NCBI GenBank assembly: GCA_933228675.1
Contig: OW121741.1
Coordinates: 80,550,104 to 80,614,103 of the forward strand
Direction: 5' to 3'
DNA from: Stomorhina lunata
Taxonomy: Eukaryota > Arthropoda > Insecta > Diptera > Rhiniidae
DNA length: 64,000 bases
Shown: positions 44,330-56,246 of the stretch, one piece after another
Numbering within the stretch: position 1 is the stretch's first letter
Layout of the letters: every line of letters starts with the position of its first letter
Made by a program: the position numbers and the translations under genes
The notes under the pieces: model-generated
Database searches by the model: none
What the model was told of the DNA's origin: nothing
The model's input: only the letters and a program-made list of their open reading frames with translations

Positions 44330-45770
44330 ACAAGAGAACAGCGTGACTAAAAATATTTGTAATTAAAAGCTTTAAACTCAACAAGGCCCCGGGCAAAGAC
44401 AATATCTCAGCGGAGATGCTCTTATGTGATGTTGAAGGATGGGCGAGACTGAGAAGAAGAAGCTCCACCAACCTCCAAAATATCAAAAAAGGGTGACTGC
44501 AAAGACTGCAATAACTACAGGGATATAACACTTTTTCCAACCTAGTAAAATACTAAAGTGAGTAATTTTAAATAGAATATCCGATGCAGTTTGCTCTACA
44601 TTCCACGAAAATCATCTTGGGTTTAGAGAGAATCGATCTTGTAAGAAATAGTAATAGAGCAATGTAAGAATAGTAATAGAGAAAAGTATTGAATTCCGCA
44701 CCCCCATTTAAGTACCTAGCTTTTATCGACTTTATGAAGGTCTTTGACAGTGTCTATGGAGAATTTTAGAATATCGTAACATGCCAATGAAAATTCTGAA
44801 CTTAATTCGGGCAATGTACGTGGATTTTAAACGTCGGATCCTTCGCAAAGGTAAATTATCAAATCCTTTCGAAGTTACTACTGGAGTAAACACGGATGTA
44901 TCTTGTCACCTATATTTTTATTCTCATCATCGACGACATAATGTTCACGGCTCTGAATGGTAGACACGGCATCCAATGGACACCTTTTAAACAACTCGAG
45001 GACTTGGAATATGCTTATGACGTATGTGTTCTTAGTCAAAGCTTAGGTCACTTTCAAGAAAGCAATAACGCTATTACTGTTAAATCTCGGCAAGCTGGGC
45101 TGGAAATCAATATTTTCAGCACAAAGATTATGCCTGGAGTCTATGGCATCAATGTGGATAACCAGGTTATTGGATATGTAGTTACCTTTAATTATCTTAA
45201 AAGTTTGTTAACTACAAAAGGTGGCACCCACGAGGATATTGAATCGCGTGTGTTATTAAGGTAAAATCTGCATTTGTCATTCTCCGAGCTATTTGGAAAT
45301 CGCGCCAAATATCAACAAAAACTAAGTTTCGATATATACAACTCGAATGTCAAGTCCATCTTGTATTGTGGCTGCTAAACTTGGAAACGCACAAATGCCA
45401 TTGATAAGCATCAACAAACCTTTGCAAATAAATGCTTGCGGCAAATCCTTAATATATGGTCGCATAAGAAGTGAATATCTTATAAACGTGGCAAACCAAA
45501 TCCCAGATTCAACAGAGGTATGTCAACGGAAATAGCCTATACAGACACTCCGAAAGCCAAATACAAACATTGCTCAACAATCGCTTCGTTCTAATCCACA
45601 GCGAAGCGGCTGTCATGCTGGTGCATCTGCTAGAACGCGAAGAAGGTCAATTGATGTGGAGTTGCAAGCACCAAAATATTCATGGGATGAAGTATAACTA
45701 ACATCTGGCAATAGAGTTCGATGTAAATGAATAATTGAGGCCCTATGCTCTACTGGGAGCCAAGGATAAA
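44330..45770 (+). pseudogene. LINE reverse transcriptase pseudogene with 3' end
   Basis: Pieces in order: ALKLNKAPGKDNISAEML (about 44365), KKGDCKDCNNYRDITLF (about 44480-44535), NRISDAVCSTFHENHLGFRE (about 44570-44630), NLIRAMYVDFKRRILRKGKL then SNPFEVTTGV (44800-44890), and IIDDIMFTALNGRHGIQWTP. QLEDLEYAYDVCVLSQSLGH follows, where the catalytic YADD has become YAYD. Then RQAGLEINIFSTKIM and TTKGGTHEDIESRVLLR. The end GGCCCTATGCTCTACTGGGA (45739-45758) is the 3' terminus shared with the SINE. Several stops and frameshifts. The lost catalytic Asp alone would abolish activity. Confidence 0.8.
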
Positions 45771-45794
45771 AAAGAAGACTAAGCCATCTAACTG

Positions 45795-46001
45795 ATTGAT
45801 GGATCTAAAGCTTCTAGCGATATGTTCGGCTGTGCAATCCCCCACAAATTGGCCTTCACGTTCATAGTCAGTATTTCGATCTATCAATTTCGTATCGACT
45901 TGACTATTAATTTGCTTAACTCGGGTACGGCGAGTTCTTTTGCAAATGCTTTTATCTATGTAAACAGTGATGCCATGCAAGGGTTGACATAGGTCCCTCA
46001 T
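45795..46001 (+). pseudogene. probable LINE RNase H domain fragment
   Basis: The plus-strand reading DGSKASSDMFGCAIPHKLAF and FIYVNSDAMQGLT resembles the Asp blocks of RNase H domains in Jockey/I-type LINEs ('TDGSK...GCAI' and 'YTDS..AL'). The middle Glu block is not recognisable. It stops at TAG. An 83-codon frame on the other strand is a shadow. From 46002 to 46249 nothing is recognised. Confidence 0.4.
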
Positions 46002-46249
46002 GGGGATTTGCGTTCAGAGCCGGATCTGTATTAATCAGGACGGTGTTAACTGAACATAACCCACCAACTTATTGGCGACGAGGCTTTGTTAGTACTTTAA
46101 GACATGTCAGGTTTTAATGGTATGGGGGCAGCTATGATGTTAACCCATAAATCAGTTCCGTAGAATTTCACTTCTCCGTACTAAGATTTCAGAATAACAA
46201 AGTTATCGGCTCGCTTCGTCAATTCCAATTAATGTATTCCAGTATGTCG

Positions 46250-46695
46250 TAATTGGGTGATATAGGGGATGTTGGATGTCAAGCAGCGATTCAGATTGGT
46301 TTTAACTTGATAAGCCCAGACTTCTCTTGGTCATCCTTCATCTCAACTGTGGACACCGACCTTCTCGTGGTATCACCTGAAGACGACGTTAACACCCGTT
46401 AATGTAGTTTTCTAACATGAGCAGCGAGTTCTCCCATAAAAACGATAAAAATGTATCTTAGGACGTGGGGCTATTAACCCACTCCTGGAAAAGACAAATT
46501 CTATTAAAAAGCTAAAATTATAATTAAAACAGAAGAGGAAGTCCGAAACTTCGATGGAAAGACCAAGTAACGAAAAATCTTTCAAAGCTTGGCCTACGAA
46601 TTTAGATAATATGCGCATAAGATTGTAGCGCATGGAATACTAAATTGTCATCGACCTTTGATCTTAACAGGTTGTAAATATAGGCCATTTAAGTA
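46250..46695 (+). pseudogene. LINE tail plus C-element module, outside any C element
   Basis: From GGGGATGTTGGATGTCAAGC through GTGGTATCACC to NRRGSPKLRWKDQVTKNLSK and LGLR (about 46530-46600), the order equals the inside of element C2 (43166-43610), but no C termini or tRNA-like unit are present. The combination of module and tail therefore existed before, or escaped from, the C element. Divergence from C2 is moderate and stops are present. Confidence 0.65.
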
Positions 46696-49245
46696 AGAAG
46701 TTATGCCGTAATTAATATCTTACTGCTCTTAATCTTAATAAAATATCAAAGAATTGTGACAATTCGAGGATTTAAAGAATCACGGAGGGACTTTCACAAC
46801 TGCACTTCTCTTGAAGGCACTCTTTGTGGTGGGGCACTTAGTTACTAGCAGCATCCATTCACCATGTCGCAAAGTTGTCTATAAGCACTGTTACCATTTT
46901 TAGCACGCCCTTAGACTATACCGGGGACTGCTTATTATTCGCACCTAACCTACATATCTGTAGATCGTTCAGATATCCGCTACCTGCTAACCTCCATAGG
47001 AGCTTGTCGCTTAGACTATCCTGCAACAGGTAGCCCCCATAGGAGCCTGAGCTTAGCTCTATGCCTTAGTCTATATCTTAAACTATATTTTTGTAAGTTT
47101 TCTCTATGTCTTAGTTAGTAGTCAGACTTTATATGAACTCTTTGGAGAAGGGTATCAAACAGACAGGTTTGACCGACTGTAAAACCATCTTACATGCTTT
47201 AGAATAAAAAACAAAGCGACCCCTTTTTAGAAATGAATCTTTTAAAATAAAGAAATTAAATATTTTATTTTAATCAGTAAAAACGTGCTATAAACACTGT
47301 GTGTGCTACAGTGTAAAATTTACACATAAAAGCGAATGAGTCTACTTTGTATAAAAATTAAACTAAAGAAGATGAATAGGGGAAGTTCTCTGTCTGTCTG
47401 TCTGTCCAAAAGGTTGCGTTGCCTTCATTTTGCTTTTAAAAAGCTTAACTTAAATAAACTTCAAGGAAGTATATGAAACATCAGACATTTTATCCTTAAC
47501 TTTTTTTGTTTTGCCTCTATTTATCCTTCAATAAAATTTACATTTGTAAAAAAACGTGCGATACCAGGAAACATGCAACTTTCAGGAAGAAAAGAACAAG
47601 TGAGAGAATGTCGTTTTTTTATCTTTAAATTACACCAACACCAAAAGTAACACCTTTGCGTGGAAAAAAGGCTAAACGCTGAAATTTACTTATAAAGTAA
47701 CACCTGCTTATTTTTTCAATTTGTTTCAAAAAAGGTTTCGACAAGATAGAGTAAAGAAAAATTAGTAACGGACTCTTAAATATTTTTAATTAAAAGGATA
47801 CAAAATTTTAATAAATGCCCGTAAGGAAAAGGATTTACATAAATTTTTAAAATACTTTTTTTTACATACAAATTTGGTTTAATAAATATTACAGATTTTA
47901 TTTAGAGTTTTTTTTTTTTATTTGTTTGAAAAGTTGCTATTAGGAACGTGTTATGGTATAATTATGAAAGAGCTCTGGGTTAATATCGGGTGTAAATTAA
48001 TTTTTAAATATACCCTACACTAACATAGGTCTTGTAAGTTAGCGCTAGTGTTTGAAATGCATTAAGCTTACTTAATTTATTGATTAAAGCTTGAAAAGTT
48101 CTCACATAATTCATATAACGAAAAAGTCAAGCTGATTTTGCAACTTTCAGAAATGCAGTTATATAGTCTCATATGTTTCCTTTAAATTTCAAAAACAAAA
48201 AGTAGCACAAATTCATAAATGAATCCAAAAAATCGAATTTTATAAAAAATGAAAAATTTCTATACACCAAAATTTTAATTGTAAAAAAAGGCCAATTGGG
48301 TTCCCTGTTTTGAAATTTTTAAAATTGTTTTACATTAAGAATAAAATAAACTTTATAACTGCAAAAAATCATTTAATTAACTTGTACAGTTTTTCAGAAA
48401 TTTAAAGTCAAATTTCAAAAATGATTTTGTAAAAAATACACTTTTATGGTTTTTTGTACTTTTTGCCCAGAAATGTTCGAGAATTTTTCGAATATTTAAA
48501 AAAAAAATTAACAGTCTAGAAATTAAGACATGTTTTCCTTTCCAAGAATTAAAATTACTATATATGTTTGTTAAAAAGTTTTTTTTATATCTCAAAAAAA
48601 TGTCATCACTTTTTGGACTGAAAAACCACAAAAAATTGATTTATTTGAAAATTTTAACTTTAATAAAAAAATTTATGTTCTTCTGAATATTTTCTATCAA
48701 TTCTTTTTTGTGTGATTTAAACATTCCACAAAAATAAAATAAATTTCGGAAAAATCCGGAAAATTTTGGAACCGATAGTATTAAAACTCTAGGCTTTAGT
48801 CGTCAAAAAGTTGACATTTTTTCGAACATCTCATAAACTATAAGAGATAAACACGGTTCGGCACAAAGAGAACAGAACAAAAAAAATAGTCGGCAGAGTT
48901 GCCGTTTTTTTTATACTTTTAAATAAAATAGGTATTTTTTTTCGATGTGTAATTCCAACGTTTTAAAAAGAAGTTTTCTACTCCATTTTTTAATATTTTA
49001 TAAAAAATGTTTTTTATAGAAAATTATTTTATAAAAAATGTTTCTATAGAAAATGTTTAAAGAAATTTCTATAGAAAATTTTTTATCAAAAATTTTTGTA
49101 TAGAAAATTTGTTATCAAACATTTTTCTGTTGATGGTCGTGGGTTCGAGTCGGGCTTAGGTTCATGTCATAAATTATTTTTTTAATTTATGATTTTTAAA
49201 TTAGATGAATAAATTTTAGGAATACTGAGAAAACTATGTGACACT
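46696..49245. other. AT-rich stretch with small repeat relics
   Basis: Relics: CTATGCCTTAGTCTATATCT at 47061-47080 and CTCTATGTCTTAGT near 47102 match the satellite at 61.4-64 kb. A family A-like 3' end is near 47146-47192 (GAGAAGGGTATC, TTTGACCGAC). A GTCT run is at 47391-47404. A worn 5' end (TATACCCTACACTAACATAG) is at about 48009. AGAAAATTTTTTATC-type short tandems lie at 49010-49125. A lone B-box-like GGGTTCGAGTCGG is at 49139-49151. No gene is seen; the minus-strand frame at 48377-48631 is Phe/Lys/Ser-rich and unconvincing. Confidence 0.45.
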
Positions 49246-49568
49246 TTCACATCGATCGAAAATATTAGATATTCGATATCGATAGAAATATAAGATATTT
49301 CAAAACACATTTGTGTAGCATACTTTTAGGATAATCTAAATAATATAGATTATCCTTTTGAAACTAATGTTTCAAAAGTTGCCTGATAGTAAAAGAGTTT
49401 AATTTAAACTAAATGTTTTGACAGACAAACTGATATATTTAGATATGAATTTTTATTGAACTTTTTGCCAAATAAACTTTTTTTGAAAATCCTTAAGTTA
49501 TGTTACACAATATTTGCTTTAAAGTCTGAGTTTTCGATTGATATCGAATGCGTCGATTTGGCCACAGG
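49246..49568. mobile_element. foldback MITE, family J, copy 2
   Basis: Left arm with ATTCGATATCGATAG and GTGTAGCATACTTTTAGGAT; right arm with TTTTCGATTGATATCGAATG and CGTCGATTTGGCC. The arms are less regular than in copy 1 (25931-26252), and a second small inverted pair (GGATAATC...GATTATCC, 49330-49358) sits in the left part. From 49569 to 50373 the DNA is AT-rich and unassigned. Confidence 0.55.
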
Positions 49569-50373
49569 TCAATGTGATAGAACTCGAAGCATAGTAGATT
49601 ATTGTTCCTAGAGACATTAGTAAACTTTAACCGTAGTTCGACCTTTGTGATAGTTCACTTGATCTACTTAACTACCACAGGTGAGGTATTTGGTATGATA
49701 ATTACATCTAGAGGTAGAAAATGCAGAAATGCACATGGAGAATCCGATGGGGTGTTACAAAGTTCTCACATAATCCCGGTGTTATTAGAAACTTCAGCTT
49801 GATAACTAAATATATTTTCACTCCACCCCATGGTGCAATCTTTAAGCTACACGAAGAAAATTTCAATTACTTTTAAAAATTTATTAAATATTCCATTTGT
49901 ATTAATTTTTAAGTGTGACATGAAAAAATTAAAATTACTACAAATAACGACAAATATTTTTCCATTCCCATTGCAAAAATTTTAATTAAATGGAATTCAT
50001 CGAAATTGTTTCTCATATAAAAAAAAACTTTACACGTAATTAAATTGCATTTTGTAAACCTTTTAAAGGAATTAAACTTAATTATCTTGATTTCCATTTA
50101 TTTAGTTAAAAATTCTCTTTAATCATAATCAAAGAGTTTAATGATTTTTTGTGGTTATGTAACGCAAATTTTTCGGTGGCCAAATTTTAATTTTGTGAAT
50201 ATTTATGGCTGTTAATATTCATCAAGTTAATTACTTTGTAATTACTTAAGCGAATTTTTTATTAGTCTATAAATGTTTCAAAAGTTTTAATTTTATACAA
50301 TTAGATGTAAAAAATCCCATCAAAGGTTATTGGAGTAATATAAATAACGCCAAGTAAAAAAGGGCTTACAGTG

Positions 50374-52658
50374 TGTAGCGTCCGTCGCAGAAATAAAGGT
50401 TTTTTTTAATTTGACTAGTGCAATTTTTCTTTTTTCTCCAATTGAACTTGGTTCGTAAAGAGAAGTATAGTATACTTTACATTAGGCTAAAAATATATTG
50501 ATGTTTATAGCATTTTACAGAAAAATATGTATAGGGAAGTGTGTAGCGTCCGTCACAGTATATATTTTTTCCAAAATGATATTTATTAAATACAAAATAT
50601 ACGAACACATATCTGTCTTATTCATTAAGCAATAACACTGTCTATATCGACAGATTAAATTTAAGGTATTAGGTGTTAAAAAAAACATACAATGGGGCAA
50701 ATTTGATGCTTTTGATAAAATTTTTTTTTTTTTATTTTTGGGACACTTTAACAGCTGGCCGCTGCATTCTTGGGACGAAGATTAAGATGTAAAAAATGTA
50801 AAGCTTTAAAAAAAACTATGTATGTAGCCTTTTTGTGAAATATCAAATTATGCCCAAAAATCGCATTTTTAACCGCGAACATGAAGAGGAAGAAGATGAA
50901 ATTTGAGAACAAATAACACTATTATTTTCACTGATTTACGAACCATTAAAAAAATATATGAAATATACATTTTTCCTAATAAAAAAACATTCAAGTAAAA
51001 ACTGTATCGTCCGTCACGTAGCGTCCGCAACAGTTCATTTATGGGTTTTTGTTGAAAAAAAAAATATTTTATAAAAACTGGTTTGTAAAGAGTGCTCTAA
51101 ATAAAATTTGTAGTTGGATTTTCTTAAATAAAAATTAAACCTTTTAATATAACAACTCTACAAAATACGCAAATATAATGACATATTATACAAAATCATT
51201 TAGCATTAAAATGTTTACTTGGGTTTTGCAAAATTATCGACTTTTTTCGGAAACCCTCCCATTAAAGATTTTACAGTTGCTTCTGATACCTTTTTGGAGC
51301 ATGTGTTCCACCTGCGCTTAAAATCGGACATGTTCTAGGAAATCTTTCCTGTGTTCTTCAATTCCTTTTTTACCAGAGCCCAATACCTTTTCACAGGCCG
51401 AAGTTCTGGACAGTTAGGTGGATTTGCCTCTCGTGGTACAAAAATGACATTATTCTTTGAGTACCACTCAAGTGCCTTTTTTCCATAATGGCATGATGCC
51501 AAATCGGGCCAAAAAAATGTAGTCACTCTGTGCTCTCTTAGGCACTCCTTTATATAAATTTCTGTGTTTATTGTGCCAAATGCCACAAATACTTTACTTC
51601 TTTTGCCACAACTGCAAATAGCTTGCCACACGAGAAACTTCTTAGGGAATTTTGTTTGTTTTTTTGTGCGAAACTCTTGCCGAACATTGCCCCGTTTATC
51701 AGCAACATAAAAATCTTGACCAGGAAGTTGAGAAAAGTCTGCCAGCACGTATGTTTCATCATCCATCACACAACAGGTGTATTTTTTTATAAAATCAGAC
51801 TTCAATTTTTTCGCTCGTTTTTTTGCTTCTATTTTTAAAGCATTGCGATCTGGAACCTTTTGGACTTTGTATGTCTTCAGTCCAGCATAAGCTTTGACTC
51901 TATGTGCAAAATTCGTAGAACATTTCACCGTACGAGCTGCTTTTCTTAAAGAAGTGTTAGGCGCTCTTCGAAAGAGTCGCTCGACTTCTTTTGCCTTACC
52001 AATATCTGTAGGACCTTTTTTCCTCCCTGATCCAGGTTTTCTTTCAATGCTCAGGTTTTCCTTATACCGTCTGATGGCATTAGAAACCGTTCGAGGGTCA
52101 ACTTTCAAATTTTTAGCTATTTTTTTAAAAGTCCATGACGGATTTTTTTGAAAAGTTTTAATTATATTTTCACGAACTTTTTCTCGCAGTCCATTTTGAT
52201 TGAAATAACTATTGAAAATTAATAATTTCTAAAATAATAGTATCTGACATATCTATAGAAACTAACTTGATCAAAAAATAAATTATTTCTTGCACTATGG
52301 ATAAATTTTGTCTAAAATAGTAAATGCATATTTTTTTTAGAACACTCTTTAATCCTCTGATTTTCTTCTATCTTTAATGTATTTACAATTTTTTTATTAC
52401 TATGACCGATTTGATGAAAATTACAGAAACACATGTTGAAAAAAAGTCACTTCTATTTTCTGTAGCGTCCGTCACAGCACTTTAAGAGCGAATATGTTTT
52501 TCTCACAAAACAAGTATGTAAATTAACAAATGCCATTCGATAGCACAATCAATGGGCTAATATGCTCTGAAATCTGTGCAAAGATATCTCGTGTTAAACG
52601 ACAATGGGATTCATTAAAGTATAACAAAAGCCGTACAAATATATCGTCCGTCACGCAG
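50374..52658 (+). repeat. scattered CGTCCGTC motifs around a transposase gene
   Basis: TGTAGCGTCCGTCACAG or close variants occur at 50374-50390, 50542-50558, 51003-51018 and 51018-51033 (overlapping pair), 52461-52477 and 52643-52658, all on the plus strand. Apart from the last, which belongs to a second partial copy of the element, they flank the transposase gene at 51335-52208. The motif is partly palindromic. By analogy they may be transposase-binding sites, but true inverted ends would show the opposite orientation on one side, which is not the case. Confidence 0.6.
51335..52208 (-). pseudogene. Tc1/mariner-type transposase with Lys at the expected catalytic Glu
   Basis: The frame is open from about 52208. 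It starts GLREKVRENIIKTFQKNPSW, with a helix-turn-helix (SWTFKKIAKNLKVDPRTVSN) and then the linker PGSGRKKGPTDIG. First catalytic Asp: CCVMDDETYVLADF. Second: TFFWPDLASCHYGKKAL. The end region reads NPPNCPELRPVKRYWALVKK. Relatives I remember have PIERYW here, with the Glu 37 residues after the second Asp (DD37E type). This copy has Lys (AAA), so it is probably dead although uninterrupted. The first ATG in frame is at 52108, but homology to the fold starts upstream. It ends KNTGKIS. Fragments of the same gene are at 30239-30350, 52643-53020 and 56763-56866. Confidence 0.75.
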
Positions 52659-53020
52659 TATTTGCCCATATGTAGATCCGTTATCAATAAATTTTAAAGT
52701 TTTTTTTTCAATTGTTAGTGATATATCAGTGTAAAGTATATTATTATTAGAACTAGGGACAAATTTTCACTCAAATTTATTTAAATATTTTTAATATCAT
52801 TTACAAACATGTTTACATTATAAGGAGTGTTACGAATAAAATTTATAGTTGCATAAAATTAAAAAAACTTAAAACCAAGCAATATAAAAAAAATGTCTAA
52901 TATATGGAAATTTATCGAAATTTTGAAATGTTTTGCATTTTGATTTTGGGCTACTCTCCAATGTTATTCCTTTTTTACAAGAGCCTAATATGTTTACTCA
53001 TGCCGACGCACTGTGATATT
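52643..53020 (-). pseudogene. 3' part of a second copy of the same transposase element
   Basis: The stretch starts with TCGTCCGTCACGCAG, repeats the 51003-51330 pattern (GAGTGTTACGAATAAAATTT against GAGTGCTCTAAATAAAATTT) and reaches the coding end (TTCCTTTTTTACAAGAGCC against TTCCTTTTTTACCAGAGCC). It stops near 53020. It lies in tandem with, and in the same orientation as, the better copy. Confidence 0.65.
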
Positions 53021-53066
53021 TCTTCATTAATTTTGGTTGGAATCCGATGACTTGGAACCCCATTTT

Positions 53067-53159
53067 TATACCCACCATCAAAAAGAATGGGGGGTATATT
53101 GACTGTCTGTCTGTCTGTGTGTCTGTCTGTCCGTCCGTCTGTCCGTCTGTCTTTCTGCC

Positions 53160-53192
<33 letters not shown>

Positions 53193-54831
53193 GCCTGTCT
53201 GTCTGTCCGGCTGTATGTCCGGCTGTATGTCCGTCTGTCTGTCTGTTGAAATCACTATAACGCCTAAGCGAAAGGAGCAAGCTCACTGAAACTTAGTAAA
53301 AAAATTCTTCATCTCTGAGAAAATGTTGGTATTCATTGGGCAAAATCGGCTAACATTTGACCATAACTCCCGTATAACCTCGCCTACGCTAATCGGTTAT
53401 TTGCTAATAAATAACGAACTATAGCTATGATGATAAAATTTGGTATAGAGAAGTTTCATATAAGCACTAGGCAGCATATAAAATTTCATCAAAATCGGTT
53501 CACATTTAGTCAAAGCTCCCATACAAAAAATTTACGGAAACAGACAAAATTGCACCTAAAATACTTTTAAATGCCAATAAATCTAAAACTAAATTTAGCA
53601 CGAGGAGGTCTTATGTCAATGCCAACCATTGTTCAAAATTTTGTCACAATCGGTCACCATTTGACCATAGTTCCCATATAAAAAACTTACGAAAACACAA
53701 AAATTCAAAAAGAAAAGGGGATTTATGTCCGTCAGATAAAATCATGATAGCTCCTTAACTACAAGAGCTAGTAGGACTAGCTCCATGTCACCATTTGACC
53801 ATAGCTCCCATATAAAAAACTTATGGAAACACAAAAATACATAAAGAAAAAACTGTTTATGTCCGTCTGTCCGTCAGATAAAAGCACGATAGCGCCTTAA
53901 CGAAAAGAGCTAGAAGGACAAAATTTTACAAAATTATTTTGGATATCTTGAAAAAGATGTGTGTTGAAAATGGGCAAAATCGGTTCAAATCTAGTTAGAG
54001 CTCCCATATAACCCCGCCTCGGGAAATACATTAGTGCTGATAAATTGAATACAATTGTAATAGCTATAACGATTAAATTTAAAATAGGGAAGTTTTATGC
54101 AATTTTTGATCAGTTTATCAAATTTTATAGGAATCAGTCCATATTTGACTTTAGCTTTCATATAATAAACACTCACGGAAACCAAAAATTTTTGCAAAGG
54201 CCAGTTAAAACCTATTAAATTAGAAACTATGATAGCTATGGCCACTAAATTTTGCAAGAACAAGCTCTTTATATATACCAGCCAGTGTGTAAAATTTTGT
54301 TACAATCGGTCAACATTTGGCTATAATTCTTATATATATAACATCCCCTTTTTATATCTACAATCAAAAAGATTTAGAGGTACATTCATTATATTAAGAT
54401 TGCACCTATGAAATTAGATAGGCATCAATCAATGTTCAGCCCAGACTTTATATATGATGAATGCATTAGGAACTTCTAACGAAATATATGGACCTGCCGT
54501 ATTACTATTAACGTGTTTAGCCTAACTACATATTAATTACAACGAAAAGTATTTAACTGCTTATTAATGTAAAACTATACCCGGTTATGAGACCGAATTT
54601 TGATCAAAGTAAATACTGGGGAAACCACTAAAATATTTTTAAATGTTGAACTATAAAGCTACTGCAATCGAATTTAGTCCAAAGGTTTTACCAACAATAC
54701 CAATTAGCTTAGCGATTTTTTCAGTTTTGGTCCAGATTTTGAATTAACTGCACCCTGTTTTTGAATTGAACACAACTTGATGGTGGGTATATAAGATTCG
54801 GCACAGCCGAATATTACACTCTTAGTTGTTT
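53067..54831 (+). mobile_element. DINE-1-like element, family B, complete copy 4
   Basis: 5' TATACCCACCATCAAAAAG, GTCT/GTCC tract (53100-53245), inner repeats, uninterrupted insertion hot-spot CATCCCCTTTTTATATC (54342-54358), 3' GGTGGGTATATAAGATTCGG hairpin and CTTAGTTGTTT. It is 1765 bp and the best reference copy for the other family B members. Frames across the GTCT tract are artefacts. Confidence 0.85.
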
Positions 54832-55382
54832 TATAGTGGGACCATGGCTATTGAAATTCGTCAAAATCGGTCCATTATTTATGGTACCTCCCATAGGTCC
54901 CACTTCCCGGAATTGATATATTGGCCACAAATATAAATATTTTTTCATAAAACTTAAAGCAAATACTGCTTATGTAAACTTAAATCACTGTACCAAATTT
55001 CGTTGAAATCGGTCCATATTTGACCATAGCTCCCATACAAACTCTTCTTTAAAAACGCGCTAAATGAGACAAAAATCACTAAAATGCTCGTAAATCTTAA
55101 GATTATGAGAATTTCAAGTTTATTTTTTGCACACATAATTTTTGTAACAACTGTAATCAACTTGCCAAATTTCGAGATAATAGGTCCACATTTGACCCTA
55201 GCTCTCATATAAGTCCAAATGACGGAAACAGCTTAAATATATAAGTTTTGAGAAAATGTTTGTGTGATGGCAAAGTTTAGCAAATATTTGTCTTTATACA
55301 GGAAAAATAACACCTTTGACTTTAGTGGTGAAGGGTATCGTTTGGTCGGGCTTGACCGACTATAGCACTATCTTACTTGTTT
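54832..55382 (+). mobile_element. DINE-1-like element, family A, copy 4 (5' truncated)
   Basis: Starts inside family A at GGGACCATGGCTATTGAAAT, directly after family B copy 4, and ends with the GGTCGGGCTTGACCGAC hairpin and CTATCTTACTTGTT. The 5' half is absent. Confidence 0.75.
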
Positions 55383-56246
55383 TTTTTTATAAAATTTGAC
55401 AATGGGTAAGTTTTTTCTGAAATACTAAAAGCCTATTTCATTCGAAACACTCCTTTAAAATTTATTTGTTAATACAAAAATATTTAAAATTCATATCTAT
55501 TTGCTTTTGGCATATGCTATTTGCTTATTGTAATTATACATAACTAAAACATTTCAAAAATTAATACGATTATATGATATTAGCGATAAAAACCAAATAA
55601 AAAAAAACAAATAATGCAAATAATTGTAAATGTAATTATTAAATTTATCTCTATTTAAAAAATGATTATTTTTTGAATTTCAATGTTAATAAAGGCAAAA
55701 TGTTTGTTTGTAATCGGTTTATCTATTAAGAGTTTTTGTCCTTTCATGTCACTTTTGTTGACTGAAATAAATATTTCGACTGTGGACCGATTCTCACAGA
55801 ATCTGGTTCATTTATTAAAGTTGCACATATTCTAGCATTTAACACTGTTTAATTGACTAAGTGCCACCCATTACCCAAAAAAGTACCAACATCCTAATAA
55901 CTCGAAAAAGTACCAATGGCGTACATATGAGACATTTGCTTAATATTAATCAATTGGGGTTTAAATTATGTTTTCCACTTGTTAATTTTTAAAAAAAAAG
56001 TACCATACACGTGTATGTATTCTAATAGCAATATAGCAATTTTTTATGAATTTGGATTATAACTTAAGTGATTTCCCTTTATTACCGTTTAGTTTAATAG
56101 ATATAACATTACCAAATTTTACCTTTTTCCCATCTAAATAAAACTCAAACCGTGCAAAAAAATCTATTCAAAATAGAAAATTTTCCCAAATTCATTTAAC
56201 ATTAAAATGTAGATTATTCGGTATTTAAACATTATTGTTTGAATAC
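55383..56246. other. AT-rich stretch, no gene seen
   Basis: Two phrases 'AAAAAGTACCAACATCC' and 'GAAAAAGTACCAATGG' repeat near 55880-55920. Nothing else is apparent. Confidence 0.45.

Noticed and set aside
45750..46001. 83-codon minus-strand frame
   Set aside because: The plus strand of the same segment reads like an RNase H fragment (DGSKASSDMFGCAI), which is the better explanation.
52975..53289. Open frames over 53.0-53.3 kb with (RQTD)n or (SVCL)n runs
   Set aside because: GTCT/GTCC microsatellite of family B copy 4.
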